Shown piece by piece: positions 1 to 7,000 of a stretch of DNA of 27,452 bases (position 1 is the stretch's first letter; every line of letters begins with the position of its first letter). Where the stretch lies: assembly GCA_038116745.1 (NCBI GenBank), contig JAYODW010000055.1:1-27452 (forward strand). Reading direction: 5' to 3'. The position numbers and the translations under genes were made by a program. Below the pieces are notes generated by a model. It did not search any database and was not told where the DNA came from. It worked only from the letters and a program-made list of their open reading frames with translations. Origin of the DNA: JAYODW01 sp038116745. Lineage in GTDB: Bacteria; Pseudomonadota; Gammaproteobacteria; Ga0077536.

Positions 1-2
1 AG

Positions 3-80
3 GGCTGCGTCCTCGGGTGCATGTTCCTCGCCTGGCTCCCGTTCCTGCTCAACGTTCTGGAGCTGTCTCCATTTGGTTGA
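3..80 (+). CDS. Possible C-terminal end of a membrane protein (5' truncated by window)
   Basis: A reading frame open from the window edge ends in TGA at 78-80. It encodes about 25 residues that are strongly hydrophobic (core LAWLPFLLN), which would suit a last transmembrane helix. No family can be recognised from so short a piece. The other two plus-strand frames give less hydrophobic, less protein-like translations. This could be chance, since nothing upstream is visible. Confidence 0.3.
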   Translation, partial: GCVLGCMFLAWLPFLLNVLELSPFG

Positions 81-127
81 GCACGCCGAGAGCTCAGACT
101 ATGCGGATGCTTGCTCCTGCAGAGAGC

Positions 128-157
128 TTGCAAAGATCTAAGTAGCAGAACTATACT
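128..157 (+). promoter_or_regulatory. Candidate sigma70 promoter of the FHA gene
   Basis: A -35-like TTGCAA (128-133) and a -10-like TATACT (152-157) are separated by 18 bases, at the start of a strongly AT-rich tract (about 140-235) in an otherwise GC-rich window. The next start codon, the ATG at 191, has no Shine-Dalgarno sequence, so the leader is short. Assignment is by consensus matching only. Confidence 0.45.
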
Positions 158-191
158 TCTAGTATATTATTAAATATAAACTATAAGTATA
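152..191 (+). promoter_or_regulatory. Paired inverted-repeat operator candidate at the FHA promoter
   Basis: TATACT-TCT-AGTATA (152-166) is a perfect 6-base inverted repeat lying on the -10 box. A second copy of its left side, TATACTTATAG on the minus strand (181-191), matches TATACTTCTAG (152-162) at 10 of 11 positions and touches the ATG of the FHA gene. Two related sites in opposite orientation over a -10 box and a start codon suggest binding of a dimeric repressor. The AT-rich composition raises the chance of a coincidental match. Confidence 0.4.
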
Positions 192-1075
192 TGTTTAAAT
201 TGAATATTATTTATAAAAAAAATCCCAGAGCGCACATCAGAAAAAGTCCTGAGACAAGCACAGGACCGCTACGGCTGGCGCTCAACGGCCAGGTACTTTT
301 CTTCCGGACGCCAGTTGACCTCGCACATTCCCTGAAACCAAGGGAAGAGCCTTCTTCACCCTATATCTGCAGGCACGCGTCGAGCACGACAGCAGAGCTC
401 CTGGCAGAAATGGCACGTCTGCGGGAGCAGCGTTCGCGCTTTACCGGTCTGCTGCACGACTGCCAGCGAGGCCTGTATTCCTGGACAGAACATCTTTCTG
501 CGCGCGCGATTCACGAGGAGAACGACTGGCGAACGGTGTTTCACGCGTTGCTGATGCGACCTGCAGCGCAGCTGCCGTACCTGCAGTGCGCAGTGGCAGG
601 TTATATGGCGTACCTCCTGCGCAGCGAGATGGCCCTGAGGCTGATCCAGCCGTTCAAAGGCGCCAATGAAGCTTACGCGACGAGCGGAACTCCTGACCCG
701 ACTAGCGTTCTGGATCTTGCCGCGATCAAACCCGGAGAGCTGAGCGAGACGCTGCGCAGGCTGCCTCAGGGCGAGCCGGTTCTCATTCGCGTTGCGCAGG
801 GGTGTGAAGTCAGCCTGAAGCTCGCGCAGCATCAGGTCTCGCTGAGCCACCGCAGCGGCTGGAGCTTGTCTACGGCACACGGAGAGCGCTTTGGCCTCAG
901 CGCCGGGCCGAACGTCGTTGGCCGCAGCCACGAAAACCAGGTTGTGCTGGACGGTCGCTGGACGGAAGTTTCCCGCCGCCATCTTGTCGCAGAGCCCCTG
1001 GCGGAAAACCTGATTGCCCTGACAGACCTTTCATCCCAGGGCACTTTCATAGAGCCTTCAGCGCTCGCATCCTGA
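191..1075 (+). CDS. FHA-domain protein of unknown function
   Basis: This encodes 294 residues. The C-terminal 60 or so form a forkhead-associated (FHA) domain, a phosphothreonine-binding fold: VGRSHENQVVL, then SRRH, then DLSSQGTFI give the GR, S-R-x-H and D-x-S-x-G-T positions that bind phosphopeptide. The first 230 residues, with a probable helical middle, match nothing I recognise. No signal peptide or membrane segment is seen. The first 20 residues are Lys/Asn/Ile-rich and encoded by AT-rich DNA, unlike the rest of the gene. The ATG at 191 has no Shine-Dalgarno sequence, and no other Met occurs before about residue 73, so the true start could be a later GTG or TTG. No Ser/Thr kinase or type VI secretion gene lies nearby, so its partner is unknown. 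It is convergent with hipBA. Confidence 0.75.
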   Translation: MFKLNIIYKKNPRAHIRKSPETSTGPLRLALNGQVLFFRTPVDLAHSLKPREEPSSPYICRHASSTTAELLAEMARLREQRSRFTGLLHDCQRGLYSWTEHLSARAIHEENDWRTVFHALLMRPAAQLPYLQCAVAGYMAYLLRSEMALRLIQPFKGANEAYATSGTPDPTSVLDLAAIKPGELSETLRRLPQGEPVLIRVAQGCEVSLKLAQHQVSLSHRSGWSLSTAHGERFGLSAGPNVVGRSHENQVVLDGRWTEVSRRHLVAEPLAENLIALTDLSSQGTFIEPSALAS

Positions 1076-1218
1076 CCGCCGCCAAGGTCCTCTTCATCAT
1101 CCCGATGGTTTCAGCCGGGACGAGCATTCGAGCAACCGGCCTCGCCCCGGGCGGCGCTGATGTTGCCTGTCCGCTCTCTCCTCGCCGGTAGCCCCAGAAA
1201 CGACGACGCGCTCACGGT

Positions 1219-2481
1219 TCAGAGCGCTCCTCCGACCTCCAGGGCAACCAGAACTTGCCGCGCGCGCTGGCTGATGAGCGATTGGATTGCCTTCACGATT
1301 TCGGCAAATCCGTTCTGACGCTGAAATGCCTCACCGACTTCGCGGGCTAATGGCGGGAGTTGGGCGGCCATCTGGCGCAGATGTTCCACCACGAACCGTG
1401 GGCGCACCCCCAGGTCCTCGCCACACTCCAGCCAGCGCTGCGGTGACAACCAGTCCGGCCGGTCTTCACGCCCGATCATGACCCCCATGCGGTAGCTCAT
1501 CTCAGAATAGATATGGGTCGACCAGATCCCGAAAAATGGCGCGAGACGGACACCATCCTCTTCGTGCAGCAGCGCCAGCTGCCTCGCGTGACCCGCACCA
1601 AAGCCGATCAGAAAAGAAAACATGAGCCAGTGCATGAGCGCTTTGACATCGACCCCAGGACGGGTGCTGCAGGCCCGCAGGAGATGAGCCAGATCGGCCA
1701 CGCGCGCGCCACCTTCGCGTTCATACCGACGCATTGCGGGGTAACCAAGAGCCTGCCCGAAATCTTCCATATGCACTGGCAGCACCGGCGCCCCCTGCAC
1801 GCGGTCCACACGCGTCACCAGCAGCACGTTGGAACGTCCGCGCAGCACCCTGGCCGACGCGACCGGCAGTCCCGCCGCTTCCGCAAGGGCCATGCAGAAC
1901 GCTTCATTCATGACGGTTTCCCGGAGTCCAGGTTTGGCTGTCTTCAGAACGTGGGTCGTCAGCTGCCCCCCGAGAACAACCCGGCCCCCGCTTTCGTCGA
2001 GTTTGACCGGCAGCTTGTCAAACTCCCCGGGCAGTGTTTTGGCCAAGCCATCGACATCTGCCAGGAGTGGTTGAACCGGCAGTGCGGCTACGAGATCACG
2101 TAGCTCCTTATCGTTGAGCACACGCTCGGGCGGGGACTCAAGCGGCAGCCCACCGCTCTGGTAAAAAGTCAGCGCACCAGGACCTTCCTGTCCCAGGCGC
2201 TCCAGAAGTGCGAAATCGTTTGCCTGGGAGAGCCCAAGGCTGCGCGCGACGCGCTGACGCAGCGAGCCGTCCGGCAGAAGACTGCCGAACACGGCACTCA
2301 CGGTTTCGGGATGAAATTGGTGTTGATGCCGCGGCAGCGCCAGGCTGACGGGCCGCGACGTCCGTCGAGAGCCGGAGTCCCTGTCCCCTTGTCCGTTATA
2401 AGCAAACTGCCAGAGACCATCGGCAGCCACGCTCAGGCGCCCGACCGGTAAGCGATCAAGACAGACGATGAGCTCAGGCAT
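1219..2481 (-). CDS. hipA: HipA-family protein, apparently a catalytically inactive kinase (pseudokinase)
   Basis: This encodes 420 residues, the usual length for HipA, toxin of the HipBA persistence module; active HipA phosphorylates glutamyl-tRNA synthetase. Family landmarks are present: N-terminal subdomain with FGSLLPDGSLR (65-75), ATP-site lysine in THVLK (K180), MNEAF (191-195), HMEDFGQALG (237-246) and RRYEREGG (251-258). The catalytic motif, ATDGHAKN in E. coli HipA, reads FGAGHARQ here (294-301), so the catalytic Asp becomes Ala296 and the metal-binding Asn becomes Gln301. The DFG-like Asp in TPFYDI becomes Gly318 (APFFGI). The autophosphorylated loop S-x-x-G-x-Q-x-K reads TLPGEFDK (149-156). 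There is no frameshift or stop. The start overlaps hipB by 8 bases, as in an operon. The family call is firm; inactivity is inferred from alignment by eye. Confidence 0.88.
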   Translation of the reverse strand: MPELIVCLDRLPVGRLSVAADGLWQFAYNGQGDRDSGSRRTSRPVSLALPRHQHQFHPETVSAVFGSLLPDGSLRQRVARSLGLSQANDFALLERLGQEGPGALTFYQSGGLPLESPPERVLNDKELRDLVAALPVQPLLADVDGLAKTLPGEFDKLPVKLDESGGRVVLGGQLTTHVLKTAKPGLRETVMNEAFCMALAEAAGLPVASARVLRGRSNVLLVTRVDRVQGAPVLPVHMEDFGQALGYPAMRRYEREGGARVADLAHLLRACSTRPGVDVKALMHWLMFSFLIGFGAGHARQLALLHEEDGVRLAPFFGIWSTHIYSEMSYRMGVMIGREDRPDWLSPQRWLECGEDLGVRPRFVVEHLRQMAAQLPPLAREVGEAFQRQNGFAEIVKAIQSLISQRARQVLVALEVGGAL

Positions 2482-2710
2482 GACTGAGAACGTTTTCGAT
2501 ATGGGTCCAGGTACGCGGAGTCAAGGTCATTTCCAGCCCCAGAACCTGTGCCACGAGCAGAACTTTGCCGACTTCAAGCGTCGGCTTGCCGTTTTCAAGC
2601 TCAGAGACAAAGCGGTTGCCGACATTGGCCAGCGCGGCCAGCTCACCTTGCCGCAGGGCCAGCTGTTTGCGTCGCGCCCGGATGGCGATCCCGAGAGATT
2701 TCACATCCAT
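2474..2710 (-). CDS. hipB: HipB-like antitoxin, XRE-family repressor
   Basis: This is a 78-residue helix-turn-helix protein of the XRE/Cro-CI type: RARRKQLALRQGELAALANV followed by FVSELENGKPTLEVGKVL gives the typical HTH with the SELENGK recognition region. HipB binds operators in its own promoter and neutralises HipA. Its length and its place upstream of hipA, with an 8-base overlap, match the standard hipBA layout. The minus-strand ATG at 2710 is preceded by AAAGGA six bases away, a good ribosome binding site. A promoter and two operator-like repeats lie upstream. The repressor looks intact even though its partner kinase does not. Confidence 0.9.
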   Translation of the reverse strand: MDVKSLGIAIRARRKQLALRQGELAALANVGNRFVSELENGKPTLEVGKVLLVAQVLGLEMTLTPRTWTHIENVLSHA

Positions 2711-2714
2711 ATTA

Positions 2715-2730
2715 TTCCTTTACGGGATTA
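2715..2730 (-). promoter_or_regulatory. Operator-like repeat, proximal copy (hipBA)
   Basis: The plus strand reads TTCCTTTACGGGATTA, matching 13 of 16 bases of a second copy at 2813-2828. The core TCC-N6-GGA resembles the HipB operators of E. coli (TATCC-N8-GGATA) with a shorter spacer. It lies between the promoter and the hipB start and overlaps the ribosome binding site. Binding by this HipB is an inference. Confidence 0.5.
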
Positions 2731-2751
2731 TTTAAGCGATTTGAAGGTTGT

Positions 2752-2780
2752 GTTATATCAAAATGACTGAACGCTCTCAA
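2752..2780 (-). promoter_or_regulatory. Candidate hipBA promoter
   Basis: On the minus strand a -35 TTGAGA (2775-2780) and a -10 TATAAC (2752-2757) are separated by 17 bases, each matching the sigma70 consensus at 5 of 6 positions. It points toward hipB, whose start is about 42 bases downstream of the -10 box, and is flanked on both sides by operator-like repeats. Confidence 0.6.
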
Positions 2781-2812
2781 AGATATGAAACTTGTATTTT
2801 TTTCATAAATTT

Positions 2813-2828
2813 TTCCTTAACAGGAATA
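2813..2828 (-). promoter_or_regulatory. Operator-like repeat, distal copy (hipBA)
   Basis: The plus strand reads TTCCTTAACAGGAATA, containing the perfect inverted repeat TTCCT-TAAC-AGGAA. It matches the proximal copy at 2715-2730 in the same orientation, 98 bases away. It lies upstream of the -35 box, in the AT-rich gap between hipB and the glycerate kinase stop codon. A pair of sites on both sides of a promoter suits cooperative binding or looping by HipB. Confidence 0.5.
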
Positions 2829-2844
2829 ATAAAAATGCGAGGAT

Positions 2845-3978
2845 TCAACTTTTTCTTGCTTCCAGCTTTCGACCGAGCGCATACCCAGCAACTTCAAGTG
2901 CTTTCTCAACTGTGGCGGCCGGGGCCCGCGCCTCGGTACCCAGGCTGAGACACTCGTCGAAGCGTTGCTCAAGCAGTGCCCTGCTGGCTTCGTTAATCGC
3001 ACCGGCCACAAGGACTACCTGCGCCCCCCATCGTCGCGCCATCGCAGACACGGCCCCGGGGGCCTTACCCTCCAGGGTCGTCCGATCCGCACATCCCTCG
3101 CCCGTGACCACCAGCTGCGCTGCGCTGAATGCATCGTCAGCCTTAAGCCACCTGAGGACAGCCTCCGCGCCGGGCTCGACCCGCGCGTTGAGGACGCTCA
3201 TTAATGCGGCCGCGAGCCCGCCAGCAGCGCCTGAGCCGGGAAGTGCAGCCACGTCAGTGCCTGTCTCCTTTTCAATAAGCTGATAGAACTTTTTAAGGTT
3301 TTCATCGAGGTATAGGCACGTTGCCCGGTCGGCACCTTTCTGCGGCCCGAAGGTCATTGACGCACCGTTCGGACCGCATAGCGGGTTATCCACATCGCAC
3401 AACACGCGCGTTTCAACCGGCGTTGCGACCTGCCTTAACGCGCTGAGGTCAACCGAACGCACCGCGGCCAGCGCCTGGCCGTTGAGCGGTTGCCCGAGGT
3501 GATACCCGCGGCGGTCCCGAAAGCGCGCACCCAAGGCCTGTAGAAAACCTGCACCGCCATCATTAGTCCCGGAGCCTCCAACAGTTACCGCAAGCTTCAG
3601 CACACCGGAGGCCAGCGCATGACGCACCAGCTGTCCGGCGCCAAAGCTCGTTGTCAGAAGCGGGTTCCTTTCCCGCGCAGATAGCAGCGCCAGGCCAGTG
3701 GCCTGAGCGGTCTCGACGAGCCCGTGCTCTCCCCTCCCCCACTGCAGAAAATTTCCGCTGTGTAGACGACCCAGGGGATCTTTGACCGTGACCTCGCGCC
3801 GCGTCGCACCCAGTGCTTCCTCGAGCACGCTCAGGGTGCCGTCGCCCCCGTCTGCGACCGGCAGAATCACACACTGTACAAGGGGACAGCCGCGGCGCAG
3901 GCCGCGTGCCAGCGCCGTGGCGACCTGACGTGCCGACAGGCTATCTTTGAATGCGTTGGGGGCGAGAACGACTTTCAT
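2845..3978 (-). CDS. Glycerate 2-kinase (GarK/GlxK family)
   Basis: This encodes 377 residues, full length for the GarK/GlxK glycerate kinases, cytosolic enzymes that phosphorylate D-glycerate to 2-phosphoglycerate and feed glyoxylate or sugar-acid breakdown into glycolysis. Visible motifs are VLAPNAFKDSLSA at the N-terminus, PVADGGDGT (40-48), GGSGTNDGGAGFLQALG (134-150), LPGSGAAGGLAAAL (246-259) and TGEG (292-295). The last motif continues CADRTTLEGKAP, where family members usually have RIDSQT, so an Arg and a Gln near the active site are replaced while the Asp is kept. The gene follows lhr on the same strand after 71 bases; no glyoxylate carboligase or tartronate semialdehyde reductase gene is near. 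The choice between GarK and GlxK cannot be made from sequence. Confidence 0.9.
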   Translation of the reverse strand: MKVVLAPNAFKDSLSARQVATALARGLRRGCPLVQCVILPVADGGDGTLSVLEEALGATRREVTVKDPLGRLHSGNFLQWGRGEHGLVETAQATGLALLSARERNPLLTTSFGAGQLVRHALASGVLKLAVTVGGSGTNDGGAGFLQALGARFRDRRGYHLGQPLNGQALAAVRSVDLSALRQVATPVETRVLCDVDNPLCGPNGASMTFGPQKGADRATCLYLDENLKKFYQLIEKETGTDVAALPGSGAAGGLAAALMSVLNARVEPGAEAVLRWLKADDAFSAAQLVVTGEGCADRTTLEGKAPGAVSAMARRWGAQVVLVAGAINEASRALLEQRFDECLSLGTEARAPAATVEKALEVAGYALGRKLEARKS

Positions 3979-4049
3979 GCTGCAGATGGCCTGAGGTCAG
4001 TATCGGGTGCATGGGTCGCAGCTGCCCGCCACCGGTGCCGGGATGACGC

Positions 4050-7000
4050 TCAGCGCCGTCGGTTGCGTAACCCGGAACGGCTCACGCTCTTCCCCCGCTG
4101 ATCAACCAGGGCTGTGCGGATTTTCAGCGCCAGCGCGTTATCTTCTGCCATCAGCACACGGTACTCGTTGCCCAGGCGATAACCGCCCAGCTCGCCGCCG
4201 ACCAGCACGAGCTGATTGTTCTCCAGCGCCGGGATGCGCACTCCAGGAAGCACCGTCCCGATCAGATTCAGAGGATCGGTTGCATTCAAAGAGACGATTT
4301 CATCCTCCGCCTCGCGACGCCGAACCTGGCGCAGCTGCTCGACTGCCTCGGGGAGCGCGAATTGCTCGCTGCCGATACTGGCGACGAATCGTCCGCCCCG
4401 GACCTCTCCGCGCGCCTCCATGCGCCTGAAGCAGTANNNNNNNNNNNNNNNNNNNNNNNNNNNNNNNNNNNNNNNNNNNNNNNNNNNNNNNNNNNNNNNN
4501 NNNNNNNNNNNNNNNNNNNNNNNNNNNNNNNNNNNNCCCTGATAGCTGTCACAGGTCAGCACACCACAGGCGGCCAGCTCGTCCAGCGCGTTTTCGCACT
4601 GGGTTCTGAGTAGGCCGGTTGCGCTCACGATGTCGTCGAAAAACAGCGCTCCCTGTTTGCGAATGCATTCCTGGGCCAGTTGGGCAGCGCTGCTCAAGCC
4701 GGGTTCCTGGAAACGCCCGCCAACCACGGCCAGCCAGGAACGCAGCTCGTTCCTCGGCATGATGGTCAACGGCGTGTTTTTGAGTGTCCCGGCGGACCTT
4801 CCAGGTGAGGCTTTTTTCGGGGTCAGGCGGAGCCAGGCGACGCGCCCACTTACCGCCAGGGTGTCGAGCATCTCCCCCTGGTAAGGGCGCACGCGCTGCG
4901 GCAACAGCCAGCCCTCCCAGGCAGCCGCGGGAGCTTCGAACCCACCCAGCTGAGCGATTGCCAGTTCCAGTCCGCTTTCCCCCGAGAGCCGATGCCCCGG
5001 AGTGACATGCTGCCAGTCGAGCAGAAAGCGCATGAACTCGCTCGTTGTCGCAGGCTTAACAGCCTGTCTGAGCCGCTCCAGGGTATAGCGATGGATCCTG
5101 GCGAGCAGTCGTCGATCGCACCACTCTGTGTCCGTGGCCTCAGGCGAAAAGCGTCCGCGAAGCAAGATCCCCTGTGCCTCAAGCGCGCAGAGCGCCGCTT
5201 CAATCTGGCTGGGAGGACGACCGAACAAAGCTTCGATGGCCGCCTTTCCGAGCGGCCCGCTCATTTCCAATCGGCTGCGCAGTAGGCTCTGCAAACACTC
5301 GTCTGCGTCCGCCACGGCCCTGCCCACAAAAGCTGCCGCGCCCGCAGTCTGCCGCAGCCGCGCTTGCGGCCAGCAGGCGCACACCTCAGCGCGCCGTTCT
5401 GTGGCGCAGGCACGGGCCACCTCGCCTTCGAGATAAACCAGCCGGCCATCGCTGAAGAGCTGTTGTTCCCAGTCGGCACGGCCGCTACAAAGCTGGGCAA
5501 ATTCCGCTTCTGAGACAAACCCCAGCAGAGTCAGCGCCTCATGGAGCTCCTCTGCGTCGCGGGGCTGCGGCCATACTTCATCCCGAACCCGCTCGATGGC
5601 TGCCGGATCAAGAGCTCCGAGATCCTGCGCTGTCGCAGGATCCAGCCATCGGCGGCTGCTCACCGCCTGGGTGCGACGCTCTTCGAGCGGCGCATCGTCA
5701 AGGAACGCATAGGGATTAGCATTCAGCACAGCCTGCGCAAACGGTGAGGGCTCGGTCACATCGCGCGCTACCAGCCGTTTCTGCCCGGCGGCGATGGACC
5801 CTAACAGCGCCTCCAGCGCGCCGACATCCATGGCCTCGTGCAGACAGTCGTCAATCGCCTGCGCAACCAGCGGATGGTCCGGAACTTCCCGCCTGCCGCT
5901 CAGGTTTTCCGCACACGCCAGCTGATCGGGGAAAACCAGCGCGACCAGATCTTCGGCGTTCATACGAATGAGCCGCGGCGGCACCTTGCGCCCGCCTCGA
6001 AAGCGCTGGATGGCGAGTGCACAGGCAGCAACCCAGCGCCAGCGCACCGTAAAAACCGGCGCGTCGAGCAGTGCCTGCGTGAGTACGTCCCGCACGGTAT
6101 CCGCATTCAGGTAACGCCAGACCTCTTCCAGCGCAAAGCTGTGTACCGCTCCCAGTGAGATGACAATAGCGTCTTCGATGGCTGCCGCCTGCAGCTCGAA
6201 ATTGAATGTCCTGCAGAAGCGCTTGCGTAAGGCCAGCCCCCAGGCCTTGTTCAGCCTGCTGCCGAAAGGTGCGTGTATGACGAGCTGCATACCGCCGGAG
6301 TCATCGAAAAACCGCTCCATGACCAGAGTGTCCTGAGTCGGCATGGCGCCCAGTGCACGATAGCCTGCCAATACGTAGTCCGCGGCCTGCGCCGCTGCCG
6401 CAGGCGGCACGCCGGCAATCGCGAGCAGCCGCTCAGCGAGATCTGCCGCGGTAGCGTCGGCCTGGTCAGCAGCAGCGGCCAGTTCGGTTTTTAAACGTGA
6501 CACTGCCGCCGACATTTCCAGAGAGCGGGCCGGGGCCTCACCCAGCCAGAACGGCATATTCGGTGGTTGGCCGGTGGCGTCCACTACGCGCAGAGCACTG
6601 CTTTCCACACGCAGGACCCGCCAGGTACCGTTGCCCAGCTGAAAGATGTTTCCCGGCAGGCTTTCGATCGCGAAATCCTCATTGACCGTACCCACCATCT
6701 CGCCGTTGGGCTCAGCAATGACGTCGTAGTCAGCGGTATCAGGGATAGCGCCGCCGCAGGTAGTTGCGATGAGACGGGCGCCGCGGCGCGATCTCACCTG
6801 TCCGTTAACCTCGTCGAGATGCACATACGCAGCCGTGCGTCCGCGGGCGAAAGCGAAGCCCTGCGCCAGCATGCTTAGCACTGAATCAAAGCGTTCCCGC
6901 GCAAGCTCGCGATAAGGGAAAGTGCCCCGGCACAGCGCGTAGAGATCGTCGGCCGCGTAGTCACTGCAGGCGACTTCGGCAACCAGCTGCTGGGCGAGCA

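Noticed and set aside
356..982. Minus-strand open frame of 208 codons across the FHA gene
   Set aside because: The FHA motifs are on the plus strand; the antisense translation shows no recognisable domain.
1540..1640. Frameshift or stop as the reason for the altered HipA catalytic motif
   Set aside because: The reverse complement was read through this region: the frame is continuous and the flanking HipA residues stay aligned, so these are substitutions and not a shifted frame.
1513..2103. Plus-strand open frame of 196 codons across hipA
   Set aside because: It is the shadow of hipA, which matches a known family along its full length.
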